This document shows, one piece after another, positions 35,401 through 43,455 of a DNA stretch of 64,000 nucleotides (the first letter of the stretch is position 1; the number at the start of each line of letters is the position of its first letter). A program made the translations under genes and the position numbers. This DNA comes from Amycolatopsis orientalis DSM 40040 = KCTC 9412. GTDB lineage: Bacteria > Actinomycetota > Actinomycetes > Mycobacteriales > Pseudonocardiaceae. The notes beneath the pieces were generated by a model that worked only from the letters and a program-made list of their open reading frames with translations, searched no databases and had not been told where the DNA came from. The stretch is from contig NZ_ASJB01000028.1 in NCBI RefSeq assembly GCF_000478275.1, positions 124,001-188,000 of the forward strand, read 5' to 3'.

Positions 35401-36275
35401 TGCACGCCAAGGCCGAAGGTGCCCGCAACCTCCACGAGCTGACCAGCGGGCTGGAGGCGTTCGTGCTGTTCTCCTCCGCCACCGGCGCGGTGGGCAACGC
35501 CGGACAGGCCAACTACGCGGCGGCCAACACCTATCTCGACGCGCTGGCCGACCAGCGGCGTGCCGACGGGCTCGCCGCCACCTCGCTCGCCTGGGGACCG
35601 TGGGGTCTCGGCGGGATGGCCGTGGACGGGGCGGGCGCGGAGGCCGTGGGCGCCAGGCTGCGGCGCAACGGCATGACCGTCCTCGACCCCGACCTCGGCA
35701 TCACCGCACTGGCCACGGCCTTCGGTCGTGACGAGTCGGGCCTGGTGATCGCCGACGTGGACTGGGACCGGTTCCTCTCGGTCTTCGCCACCACCCGGCA
35801 CAGCCCGCTGCTCGCGGAGCTGCCGGAAGCCCGCCGGAGCAAGGCCGCCGAGCCGCGGCCGGAGGCGTCGACCCTCGTGACGCGCCTGGCCGGGATGTCC
35901 CAGTCCGAGCGTGTCCGGGTCCTGCGCGAACTGGTGAGCCGGGAGGTCGCCACGATTCTCGGGCACGACTCGGTCACCCAGGTCCAGCCCGGCAAACCCT
36001 TCCACGAGCAGGGACTCAGCTCCTTGGGCGTGGTCGAGCTGCGCAACCAGCTGAGCGCGCAGACCGGGTTGCGGATGCCCGCCACCGCCCTGTTCGACCA
36101 TTCGACGCCCACCGCGCTGGCCGGATATCTGAACACCGAGCTCACGCCGAGCGCACCACCGGCACCACCCCGGCCCGAACCGGTGGCCGAGCCCGCGGCC
36201 GCCGACCTCGACGACGTGCTCGGCCGGGCCGAACGGGAAATCTTCTTGGCAGCGGAGGGGCTCCTCGATGGCTGA
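29481..36275 (+). CDS. Type I modular PKS: degenerate KS-AT-ACP loading region plus module 1 (KS-AT-KR-ACP)
   Basis: A 2264-residue PKS. Residues 1-215 are a shortened KS-like domain without catalytic residues. A loading AT (about 295-590; GHSVGE, later RAFH) and ACP (GMDSVRAVE, about 675) follow. Module 1 has an intact KS (about 735-1150; DTACSSS, EAHGTGT, SNLGHTQ), an AT with GHSVGE and HAFH (malonyl type), a KR (GAFGALG, LDD of the B type, SS and NYAAAN) and an ACP with GLSSLGVVE. That ACP has Ser where Asp usually precedes the phosphopantetheine Ser. I chose the ATG at 29481; an ATG at 29394 adds 29 residues without homology. It overlaps the next PKS by 8 bp and should extend the starter by a 3-hydroxy malonyl-derived unit. 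Confidence 0.92.
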   Translation: MQFDSTTNPSSVALVGLSRGPLSAPPAVARQALENAGIIPESLDGVIAGVFATTEAEPVAAEFGLLGPVVTAEIPPPAILHLSLQSIHTGESALAIAGVVSPGECAFLVLKPLSSAIADDDPVHCVFDGSALGRGPIVRLACERAGVDPGEVDPVEEDTVSALFDLPALLDRGQERRWPIVLGSTDGAGTSCALVLSAPPARTRPPERRAVPVLPLMLSADSAESLRGKAETLRAHLDGPAAPDLLDTTHTLALARSHQPHRGVVLGEDRAELVAGLAELADGRAGTAEAGTGRKVALMFPGEGGQRPGMGRELYPLFDVFADALDEVCDHLDAASTWSVRELLLGDRGTEVAPADEAMYTQDALFALQLALFRQFEHWGVRPDFVVGHSVGELAAATAAGVYSLPDVAALLAERVRLFRDRTPVGGAMVALRITEAEAQESLTGLTDLAAISAVNSPRSVVISGDRDTVLRIAGFWADRGRKVKRLPVDRAFHSPHMAAMAGEFERFARGLTASPPRIPIVPVHTGLGTDPGVVCLPEYWGAQVRGTGHFLDCVTTLASAGVDTYVDLSANGVLAALVEETLPGAATGDLLVTAALRGGQSDLRAVLGTLGELHGHGVPVAWPEVLGDRGGRRVHLPTEVAEPTRVVATDLSRLIRTETESLISGGYRPDRTFFDLGMDSVRAVELITRLRKRTGLTIATTALFDHPTPDRLTAYLDGSAPRTPAVVRRRTGSDEPIAIVGMSCRFPGGVQSPEDLWQLLTEGRDVVTPMPADRGWDLETLYDPQRERPGTSYVRKGGFLHEAAEFDAAFFGIGGHEALEMDPQQRLLLELSWEAFERAGIDPATLRGSDTGVYAGLSHSEYGVGPGHAALGERPNLAIGTVSSVASGRISFTFGLQGPNLSIDTACSSSLVAVHLAAAALRRGECSLALAGAVTVLSSPLVFLEFSRQGGLAPDARAKPFAEDADGTAWAEGGGMFTLERYSDARRNGHPVLALITGSAVNSDGASNGLTAPNGAAQQRLLSAALADAGLRPSDVDVVEAHGTGTKLGDPIEAGALVAAYGAHRPPDRPLLVGSLKSNLGHTQAAAGAAGLIKMVLAMRHRTVPATVNVETPSSQVDWAAGLRLVTEPTPWPDRGPIRRAGVSSFGIGGTNAHVLVQQPPAEPDAPAAPPSDLPPLWTVSGGSEEALRAQAARLLAHCDTGPGSGADLHDLGFSLATTRSALANRAVLTGGDRGQLGRALAALAAGRTDPGLTTGVVAEGGLAFLFAGQGSQRAGMGRPLYERYPVFAGAFDEVCAALPPRVRAAVFGTDQETLDRTEFAQTGLFAFEVALFRLLESWGIRPDLLLGHSVGELAAAHVAGVLSLPDACRLVAARGSLMQALPPHGAMYAVAASADEVEHLPPGVSLAAVNGPRSVVLSGAEDAVAAVAQTFRAQGRRTKRLRVSHAFHSALMAPMLDEFLSVAKSLSYRPPLIPIVSGLTGEVATEEQLCSPEYWADHVRGTVRFADGVRTLQDRGVSTFLELGPETTLTEMTADCLGEAVDTAVVPALRDADVLAAVAALHVRGQGPDWSRWYASSGARRVDLPTYPFQRKRFWLLPEATPESRSPRRDSAFWEAVESGDLQRLGDLLGTGTEPEITELLPAMARWRRDHDQTAAMDRLRYRVSWQPVAGQVARKRNWIVVHAADLPVPEPVRAALGAVLLGVGAEAGRAEIAELLASVRDGEPIDGVLSLLALDERPHPAATEVPAGLALTTALIQAMGDLDFEVPLWCVTQSAVSTGHGDRLGSPVQAMVWGLGRVAALEHPARWGGLVDLPSTVDSAVVERLAGVLSATEDQVAVRASGVFARRLVHAPAGPREKGTPRRWPRHGTTLITGAFGALGRKLARWLAAEGVERLLLTGRHADDPGFLAELTALGAEAVAVACDVADRDALAGLLAAIPADRPLTGVAHTAGVLDDGVLDALDPRRLAVALHAKAEGARNLHELTSGLEAFVLFSSATGAVGNAGQANYAAANTYLDALADQRRADGLAATSLAWGPWGLGGMAVDGAGAEAVGARLRRNGMTVLDPDLGITALATAFGRDESGLVIADVDWDRFLSVFATTRHSPLLAELPEARRSKAAEPRPEASTLVTRLAGMSQSERVRVLRELVSREVATILGHDSVTQVQPGKPFHEQGLSSLGVVELRNQLSAQTGLRMPATALFDHSTPTALAGYLNTELTPSAPPAPPRPEPVAEPAAADLDDVLGRAEREIFLAAEGLLDG

Positions 36276-39200
36276 GGACAGCAAGGTACTCGACACCCTG
36301 AATCGCCTGACCACCGCGCTGCGGGACACCAGGGAACGCCTGCGGTCGGCCGAGGCGGCCGCCCGTGAGCCGATCGCCATCGTGGGGCTGGGGTGCCGGT
36401 TGCCCGGCGGGGCGACCGACCCGGACGCGCTGTGGCGGCTGCTCGACGAGGGCCGCGACGCGATCACCTCGTTGCCCGCCGACCGTGGCTGGCCACGCGG
36501 GCGCACCGGCGCCGGCGGGTTCCTCGCCGACGCGGCCTGGTTCGACGCGGGCTTCTTCGGCATCGGCCCGAACGAGGCACAGTCCATGGATCCGCAGCAG
36601 CGGCTGATGCTGGAGATCTCCTGGGAGTCGCTGGAGCGGGCCGGCATCGACCCGGCCACCCTGCGTGGCTCCCGGACCGGGGTGTTCACCGGCACCAGCG
36701 ATCAGGACTACCGAGGGCTGGTCAGCGCCAACCTCGACGAATACGCCGACCACCTGGCGACCGCCACCGCCGCGAGCGTGCTGTCCGGGCGGGTCTCCTA
36801 CCTGCTCGGGCTGGAAGGGCCGTCGGTCACGATCGACACGGCGTGCTCGTCTTCGCTGGTGGCCCTGCATCTGGCGGTGCGGTCCCTGCGCGCCGGGGAA
36901 TGCGACCTCGCGCTGGCGGGCGGCGCGGTGGTGATGTCCAAGCCCGGTGTCTTCACTGCCTTCCGGCACCAGGGCGCGCTCGCGGCGGACGGCCGGTGCA
37001 AAGCGTTCGCCGAGGCCGCGGACGGGGTCGGCTGGGGTGAAGGGGCCGGTGTGGTGGTCGTGGAACGGCTCACCGACGCCCTCGCGTCCGGCCATCCGGT
37101 ACTCGCCGTGGTGCGGGGCAGCGCGGTCAACTCCGACGGGGCCTCCAACGGGTTGACCGCACCCAACGGGCTCGCGCAGCAGCGGGTGATCCGCGACGCG
37201 CTGGCCGACGCGGGACTGCGCGCCGAGGACGTCGACGCCGTCGAAGCGCACGGGACGGGCACCCGGCTCGGCGATCCGATCGAGGCAGCCGCCCTGCAGG
37301 CCGCGTACGGCCACGACCGGGACACCCCGCTGGCCCTCGGCTCGATCAAAGCCAACATCGGGCACACCCAGGCCGCCGCCGGGATCGCCGGGGTGCTCAA
37401 GATCGTGCTCGCGCTGCGCCACCGGACCTTGCCCAAGACCTTGCATGTGGACCGCGCGACGTCCCAAGTGGACTGGCACGGGGGCGGGGTCGAGCTGCTC
37501 ACCGAGAGCCGTCCCTGGCAGGCGGCCGACGGCCGTCCCCGGCGCGCGGCGGTGTCCTCCTTCGGTATCAGTGGTACCAACGCGCACGTGATCCTCGAAG
37601 AGGCTCCGGCGCCGGAACCGGCCGGGACTCCCGCGGCGGAGCAGTTGCCGTGGGTCCTTTCGGCACGGACCGAATCCGCCTTGCGGGCAAGGGCCGGACA
37701 GCTTCTGTCCTCTGTGGACGGCAGAGATCCGGTGGCCGTGGCGCACGCGCTGATCACCTCACGCAGCACGTTCGATCGGCGTGCCGTGGTACTCGACGCC
37801 GATCCGCGGACGGCGCTGACCGCGCTGAACCGGGGCACCGCGGTACCGGGCCTGGTCACCGGCACGGCCGAGCTGACCGGCAAGGTGGTGTTCGTCTTCC
37901 CCGGCCAAGGCGGCCAGTGGGCGGGTATGGCCGGCGACCTGCTGGAGACCTCGCCGGTGTTCAAGGAGCACCTCGAGCGCTGTGCCCGCGCGCTGGCGCC
38001 GCATCTCGACTGGGACCTGCTCGCGGTGCTGCGGCAGGAGCCGGACGCGCCGTCGCTGGACCGGGTGGACGTGGTGCAGCCCGCGTTGTTCGCGGTGATG
38101 GTCTCGCTGGCCGCGCTCTGGCGCGCCAGCGGGATCGAGCCGGACGCGGTGGTGGGGCACAGCCAGGGCGAGATCGCCGCCGCCCACGTCGCGGGCGCGC
38201 TGTCGCTGGAGGACGCCGCGCTGGTGGTGGCCCGGCGGGCGAAGGCGCTGACCACGTTGTCCGGCCGCGGCGGTATGGCCTCGGTGGAGCTGCCGGCCGA
38301 GCGGCTGCGGCCCAGGCTGGACGAGCGGCTCGCGATCGCCACGGTGAACGGGCCGGAGTCCTCGGTGGTCGCCGGGGACATCGAGGCACTCGACCGGCTG
38401 CTGACGGAGCTGGCCGGATCCGGCGTCCAGGTGCGGCGGCTGGCGGTCGACTACGCGTCCCACTCCCCCCAGGTCGAGTCGGTCCGCGACCGGGTGCTCG
38501 CCGAGCTGGCCCCGATCTCACCCCGGCCCACCGACATCCCGTTCCACTCCGCCGTGACCGCGACCGTGCTCGCCGGACCCGAACTGGACGCGGGGTACTG
38601 GTACCGCAACCTGCGGATGCCGGTGCGTTTCGATGCGGCCGTCGCCGGGCTTCCGGTGCCGGAGCACACTTTCTTCGTCGAAGTCAGCCCGCACCCCGTC
38701 CTCGTCCACTCGGTGCTGGCGGCCGTCGGCGACCGGGCCGTCGTCACCGGGACGCTGCGCCGCGCCGAGAACGGCCGCGACACCTTCCTCGCCGCGCTCG
38801 CCGAACTTTACGTCCGCGGGCTCTGTCCGAAGTGGACCGCGTGGGCGGGACAGGAGGCTCCGGGTTTCACCGAGCTGCCGACCTATCCCTTCGAACGCAA
38901 ACGATTCTGGGTCACGCCGGGAGAGACGCGCGAGGGCGGGCACCCGGTCCTGGACGCGCCGGTCGAACTGGCGGACACCGGCGAACTCGTGCTGACCGGC
39001 CGCCTCTCCGTGAGTTCGTCGCCCTGGCTGGCCGATCACCGCGTACTGGACGAGGTGATCCTGCCGGGCACCGCCTGGCTGGACTTCGCCTTGCGTGCCG
39101 GGACGGCCGCGCGCTGTCCCACGGTCGAGGAACTGACCCTGGAACGGCCGCTGGTGGTGCCGGACGACGCGGCGGTCACCGTCCAGCTGCGGGTGGGCGC

Positions 39201-42093
39201 GCCCGACGGCACCGGACGGCGCGGCCTGCGGCTGCACGCCAAAGTGGACGGTGGGAACTGGGTGCACCACGGCGGCGGGACGCTGAGCCCGGAACGGATC
39301 GAACCGGCCGAGATCGGCCAGTGGCCGCCCGCGGGTGCGGAACCGGTCGCGCACCAGGGTCTTTACCCCGCCCTGGTCGAGCGCGGGCTGCGCTACGGCC
39401 CCACGTTCCAGGGGTTGCGCGCGGTTTGGCGGCGGGACAAGGAGGTCTTCGCCGAAGTGGACTGCCCGGTGGACGGACGAGGCTTCGTGATCCACCCGGC
39501 GCTGCTGGACTCCGCCCTGCACGCCCTCGGATTCGGTGGTCCCGCACCGGCACCGGCGACGGACGGGCCGGTGCTGCCGTTCGTCTGGGCCGGGGTGGGC
39601 GCGCACGCCACCGAACCGGCGACGCTGCGCGTACGGCTCCAGGGTTTGACGGACGACTCGGTACGGCTGGGCGTGACCGACGAAGCGGGCGTACCGGTGC
39701 TGTCGGTGGATTCACTGGTGCTGCGACCGGCCGTCGCGCACCGTGAGGCCCCACGGGACGCCCTGTTCCGGAGCAGATGGGCCGAGGTGCGCACCGCGGT
39801 CAGCACGGGCTCGGAACTCGTCGTCACCGTCGGAATCGAGACCGGCCGGTTCCCGGCCTTCCCCGACCTGGACGCGCTCGAGAACGCGGTCTCCGGCGGC
39901 CTGCCCATGCCGGACGCGGTGCTCCTCGCCGTTTCCGGTGGTGCGCCGCGGGAATCGGCGCATCACGCGCTGGCGTCGGCCCAGTGGTGGACGACGCGTC
40001 CGGAGTTCGCCGCGTCCAGGCTGGTGTTCCTCACCTCGGGCGCGGTGGCGACCCGGACCGGCGACGACGTCGGCGATCTGGGTGGTGCGGCTGTCACCGG
40101 TCTGGTGCGCTCCGCCCAGGCCGAGGAGCCCGGCCGGTTCGTGCTCCTGGACGCCGACGAGATCACCCCGTTGACGGTCGCGGCCGCCCTGGCCACCGAC
40201 GAGCCGGAGCTCGCCCTGCGCGGCGGCCGGGTGCTGGCGCGCCGCCTGGTGCGGGTCGTCCCCCCGGCTCCGGTTCCGTTCGCCGGTGCCGACGACGTGG
40301 TGCTGATCACCGGCGGCACCGGCACCCTCGGCGGGCTGCTCGCCCGGCATCTGGTCACCGCGCACGGAGTGCGGCGGCTCGTCCTGCTCAGCCGTGGCGG
40401 CCACGCTCCGGACCTGGTGGCCGCGCTCGCCGAACTCGGTGCCGTCGCGACCACCGTCGCCTGCGACGTGACCGACCGGACGCGACTGGCCCGCGTGCTC
40501 GCGGACCATCGGCCGACGATCGTGGTGCACGCGGCCGGGGCACTGGACGACGGCGTGATGCTGACCATGACCGCGGACCGCCTGGACACGGTCATGCGGC
40601 CGAAGGCGGACGCGGCCATCGCCCTCCACGAGCTGACGAAGGAGCTCCCGCTCAAGGCGTTCGTCCTGTTCTCCTCCGCCGCCGCGACCGCGGGCACCGC
40701 CGGCCAGTCGAACTACGCCGCGGCCAACGCCGTCCTCGACGGGCTGGCCCACCACCGTCGCGGCCGGGGCCTGCCGGCGATCTCGCTCGCGTGGGGCCTG
40801 TGGGCCGAGCGCAGCGACCTGACCGGTCACCTCCGGACGTCGGCGGACATGCTGTCCACCAAGGAGGCGCTCGCCCTGTTCGACGCCGCGGTGTCCCTCG
40901 CCGACCCGGTGCTGGTGCCCGCCCGCCTCACGCTGGACGACGCCGAGGACCGGCCCCTGCTGCGGGAACTCAAGGACCGGCCGGGCACCCCGGACCGGCC
41001 GCGCCCGCCGCTCGACCCGCTCGGCGGTCCGGACCGGGAGCGCGCGCTCGTCGACCTGGTGCTGGACAAGGTCGCGCTGACCCTCGGCCACGCCGACACC
41101 GCGGAACTCAACCAGCATGCCGGGTTCCTGGAGATGGGCGTGGACTCGCTGGCCGCGGTCCGCATCCGTAACCACCTGGCCGAGGCGCTGGGGCGCCGGC
41201 TGCGGGCGACCGTCACCTTCGACCATCCGACCCCGGCGATGTTGGCCAGGTACCTGGCGGAGCTGGTGAGCAGGCGCGAAGACGACGTGGTCCAGGACGA
41301 GGACCGTGAAGACTTCCGACAGCGGCTCCAGCGCATCAGGGTCTCAGGCTGGGAAAGGAATCGCGCCTTCTTCGGCTCGCTGGAGCAGTTGCCGAGTCCT
41401 CCTCGCCCGGTCCGGCTGGCCAGTGGCTCCGGGCATCCGGCGCTGGTGTGCGTCCCCTCCATCACCGGTCAGGCCGAGCCGGTGCAGTACGCGCGCCTGG
41501 CCAGGGCTTTCCAGGACGAACGGGAGGTCCTGGCGCTCCGGCACCCTGGTTACCGCGGCGACGGGGCCCTGCCGAAGACCCGGGATCTGCTGCTGGCGGC
41601 GCACGCCGCCAGTCTGCGTGCGGAGCTGGGAGACCGGCCTTTCGTCCTGACCGGTCTGTCCTCCGGCGGGCTGGTCGCCCACCTGCTCGCGGAGCATCTG
41701 CACGGCCAGGGCACACCTCCGGCCGGGGTGGTGGTGCTGGACAGCTATCTGCCCAGCGAATACGAGCGGCTGGTCCGCCTGCTGCCGGGTCTCGGTGACG
41801 AAATGCAGCTCCGGATGGCCGATCCGAACTATCCGGTGCCCGCCGACGACAGCTGGATCACCGCGATGCTGCACTACGGGACCTTCGACTGGACACCGGC
41901 CTACCTGCCGATCCCGGTGCTGTTCGTGCGCGCGGGCGACCCGGTGCAGGACTGGCCGCCGGACTGGGAACCGGTGTGGCCCTTCGAGCACACGGCCGTC
42001 AGCACCCGTGGCAACCACTTCACCATGATGGAGGAGCACGCCCCGCATACGGCGGCGCTGATGAACGACTGGATGCGCGGCACCTTCGGCTGA
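36268..42093 (+). CDS. Type I modular PKS: module 2 (KS-AT-DH-KR-ACP) with terminal thioesterase
   Basis: A 1941-residue PKS. A short coiled docking helix at the N-terminus (LNRLTTALRDTRERLRSAE) leads to a KS (about 34-450; DTACSSS, EAHGTGT, ANIGHTQ), an AT (about 540-830; GHSQGE and YASH, the methylmalonyl signature), a DH (about 890-1160; LADHRVLDEVILPG and LLDSALHAL), a KR (about 1344; GGTGTLG, LDD, SS, NYAAAN), an ACP (GVDSLAAV, about 1621) and a type I TE (about 1723-1935; GLSSGG and GNHF). It adds a methylmalonyl unit, reduces and dehydrates it to an alpha-methyl alkene, then releases the chain. No enoylreductase is present. Confidence 0.93.
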   Translation: MAEDSKVLDTLNRLTTALRDTRERLRSAEAAAREPIAIVGLGCRLPGGATDPDALWRLLDEGRDAITSLPADRGWPRGRTGAGGFLADAAWFDAGFFGIGPNEAQSMDPQQRLMLEISWESLERAGIDPATLRGSRTGVFTGTSDQDYRGLVSANLDEYADHLATATAASVLSGRVSYLLGLEGPSVTIDTACSSSLVALHLAVRSLRAGECDLALAGGAVVMSKPGVFTAFRHQGALAADGRCKAFAEAADGVGWGEGAGVVVVERLTDALASGHPVLAVVRGSAVNSDGASNGLTAPNGLAQQRVIRDALADAGLRAEDVDAVEAHGTGTRLGDPIEAAALQAAYGHDRDTPLALGSIKANIGHTQAAAGIAGVLKIVLALRHRTLPKTLHVDRATSQVDWHGGGVELLTESRPWQAADGRPRRAAVSSFGISGTNAHVILEEAPAPEPAGTPAAEQLPWVLSARTESALRARAGQLLSSVDGRDPVAVAHALITSRSTFDRRAVVLDADPRTALTALNRGTAVPGLVTGTAELTGKVVFVFPGQGGQWAGMAGDLLETSPVFKEHLERCARALAPHLDWDLLAVLRQEPDAPSLDRVDVVQPALFAVMVSLAALWRASGIEPDAVVGHSQGEIAAAHVAGALSLEDAALVVARRAKALTTLSGRGGMASVELPAERLRPRLDERLAIATVNGPESSVVAGDIEALDRLLTELAGSGVQVRRLAVDYASHSPQVESVRDRVLAELAPISPRPTDIPFHSAVTATVLAGPELDAGYWYRNLRMPVRFDAAVAGLPVPEHTFFVEVSPHPVLVHSVLAAVGDRAVVTGTLRRAENGRDTFLAALAELYVRGLCPKWTAWAGQEAPGFTELPTYPFERKRFWVTPGETREGGHPVLDAPVELADTGELVLTGRLSVSSSPWLADHRVLDEVILPGTAWLDFALRAGTAARCPTVEELTLERPLVVPDDAAVTVQLRVGAPDGTGRRGLRLHAKVDGGNWVHHGGGTLSPERIEPAEIGQWPPAGAEPVAHQGLYPALVERGLRYGPTFQGLRAVWRRDKEVFAEVDCPVDGRGFVIHPALLDSALHALGFGGPAPAPATDGPVLPFVWAGVGAHATEPATLRVRLQGLTDDSVRLGVTDEAGVPVLSVDSLVLRPAVAHREAPRDALFRSRWAEVRTAVSTGSELVVTVGIETGRFPAFPDLDALENAVSGGLPMPDAVLLAVSGGAPRESAHHALASAQWWTTRPEFAASRLVFLTSGAVATRTGDDVGDLGGAAVTGLVRSAQAEEPGRFVLLDADEITPLTVAAALATDEPELALRGGRVLARRLVRVVPPAPVPFAGADDVVLITGGTGTLGGLLARHLVTAHGVRRLVLLSRGGHAPDLVAALAELGAVATTVACDVTDRTRLARVLADHRPTIVVHAAGALDDGVMLTMTADRLDTVMRPKADAAIALHELTKELPLKAFVLFSSAAATAGTAGQSNYAAANAVLDGLAHHRRGRGLPAISLAWGLWAERSDLTGHLRTSADMLSTKEALALFDAAVSLADPVLVPARLTLDDAEDRPLLRELKDRPGTPDRPRPPLDPLGGPDRERALVDLVLDKVALTLGHADTAELNQHAGFLEMGVDSLAAVRIRNHLAEALGRRLRATVTFDHPTPAMLARYLAELVSRREDDVVQDEDREDFRQRLQRIRVSGWERNRAFFGSLEQLPSPPRPVRLASGSGHPALVCVPSITGQAEPVQYARLARAFQDEREVLALRHPGYRGDGALPKTRDLLLAAHAASLRAELGDRPFVLTGLSSGGLVAHLLAEHLHGQGTPPAGVVVLDSYLPSEYERLVRLLPGLGDEMQLRMADPNYPVPADDSWITAMLHYGTFDWTPAYLPIPVLFVRAGDPVQDWPPDWEPVWPFEHTAVSTRGNHFTMMEEHAPHTAALMNDWMRGTFG

Positions 42094-42107
42094 ACGCTCT
42101 GGTTTGT

Positions 42108-43376
42108 CTACAATGGACAACTACCGTGGTGCGTCGGTCCGGTGCGCTTCAGCAGCCGGGTGGCGAGGACCTCGGCCGCGACGTCGCGGCCGAGGACGGA
42201 ACCCGCCTGGTTGCTGAATTCGAAGTGCTGTCCGCCGAACACCCGCGACCGGCCCGCCTCGGCGGCGGCCGCGGAGAAACTCGGGTAAGTACGCGCCTGG
42301 CCGCCCGGCGCGGTATCCGTGGTGTGTGTGAAGCGAACGTCGTCCGTGCAGAAGAACCCGGCCAGCACGGCCGCCGCCGCGCCGCTGTAGGAGCTGTGCC
42401 CGGACGGGTATTCCGGTGATCCGCCGATGCTCCCGGCCCGCGGGGCCCAGTCCGGATTCGGCCGCGTCCACGGGTTCCCGTCGGTCTCCGCCTCGCGGAT
42501 CGCCGTGGCGGGACGCCAATGACGGTAGGTGAACTTGGTGGCCACGGTGGGAACCGTGGTGTCGGCCAGCGTCATCGTCAGCAAGGCCATGAGGCGCGCC
42601 GAGGTGGGCAGCGGCAGGCCATGGGACCTGGCCAGCGCGATCTTCACCCACTCGCCGGCGGGTTGGACGGTACCGGCGGGCACGGACCAGAACTGGAAGG
42701 TGGCGAGCTTGTCGGGGGCGGGTATCGCGGCGTCGCCGAGCAGCGCGACTTCGGCGAAAGCGGCGGCATAGTCCAGGCTGTCCAAGGCAGGCGGCGGCCC
42801 CGGTACGTACACGGCGGGGTCGGCGACGGCGAAGGGGCGAACGTCGCGGTACTGCACGCCGGACCACTCGGCCCGGAAGATTCCGGGACCTGAGCCGGCG
42901 GGCTGACTTCGCACCGGAGCCGAGCCGTCGTCGGCACGGGAGGCCACCACACGATCGGCGACCTCACGGCCCCAGCGCACCCCCGCGTCGCGCCGATGGC
43001 CGGGACGCAGACCGGCCAGGTCGGCCTGTAGCCGCATGTCGTAGCCCGCGGTTCGGTCGGGGTCCAGCCGGACAAGGACGGCATGTGCCGCGGCGACGGC
43101 GGCGGCCTGGGGATCGGCGCCGCGCGGGCCGGGGCCGGGTATCAGCGCGTGGGCGCGTGCCGGGCCGGTGAGTCCGTTGACCGCGTCGTACACGGCGACG
43201 TTGAGCATCGCGTAGGTGCGGGCGGCGTCGGCGTCGGTGGCGCGGGTCGCCCGTACCGCGGCCAAGGCGAACTCGTTCCACACTCGCACGATGTCCGGCC
43301 GTGGCTCGGCGGCGGCGGGCGCGCTCGACCCGGCTCCGACCAGAACGAGCACCAGGGCCAGGACGATCTTCTTCAC
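42108..43376 (-). CDS. Secreted vanadium-dependent haloperoxidase family protein
   Basis: A 422-residue exported protein with a signal peptide (KKIVLALVLVLVGAG, cleavage near AAAEP). The vanadate pocket of the family is complete: Lys and Arg in KFTYRHWRP (spaced as K353/R360 of fungal VCPO), Ser-Gly-His in YPSGHSSYSG, and Arg and His in RVFGGQHFEF (spaced as R490/H496). It could oxidise halides with peroxide; PAP2-type phosphatases share the fold, and halide preference is not readable. The GTG at 43376 is preceded by GGGAGGT. It is convergent with the PKS, 14 bp away, so cluster membership is likely but unproven. Confidence 0.85.
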   Translation of the reverse strand: MKKIVLALVLVLVGAGSSAPAAAEPRPDIVRVWNEFALAAVRATRATDADAARTYAMLNVAVYDAVNGLTGPARAHALIPGPGPRGADPQAAAVAAAHAVLVRLDPDRTAGYDMRLQADLAGLRPGHRRDAGVRWGREVADRVVASRADDGSAPVRSQPAGSGPGIFRAEWSGVQYRDVRPFAVADPAVYVPGPPPALDSLDYAAAFAEVALLGDAAIPAPDKLATFQFWSVPAGTVQPAGEWVKIALARSHGLPLPTSARLMALLTMTLADTTVPTVATKFTYRHWRPATAIREAETDGNPWTRPNPDWAPRAGSIGGSPEYPSGHSSYSGAAAAVLAGFFCTDDVRFTHTTDTAPGGQARTYPSFSAAAAEAGRSRVFGGQHFEFSNQAGSVLGRDVAAEVLATRLLKRTGPTHHGSCPL

Positions 43377-43455
43377 GGCCGTACCTCCCGAATCGCCACG
43401 GTCCCATGGTGTCGTGATTCCCGCGGCGCCGCGACGGCCACTTGGAGCGGAAGCG

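Larger units (their letters stand above)
21514..43376. other. Lipid-polyketide biosynthetic gene cluster
   Basis: Eight leftward genes (FAAL, desaturase, hotdog thioesterase, ACP, methyltransferase, desaturase, P450, P450) and two rightward PKS genes share a divergent 313-bp promoter region. The vanadium haloperoxidase convergent with the second PKS is included tentatively. FAALs load free fatty acids as acyl-adenylates onto an ACP, so the leftward operon should make a desaturated, methylated acyl-ACP. No dedicated regulator, transporter or PPTase is inside. I cannot name a known product. Boundaries are inferred from orientation and from housekeeping-type neighbours. Confidence 0.8.

Noticed and set aside
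37650..39746. Open frames of hundreds of codons in other phases of the PKS genes
   Set aside because: Arg/Gly/Ala-rich shadow sequences without domains; the PKS frames have all expected catalytic motifs.
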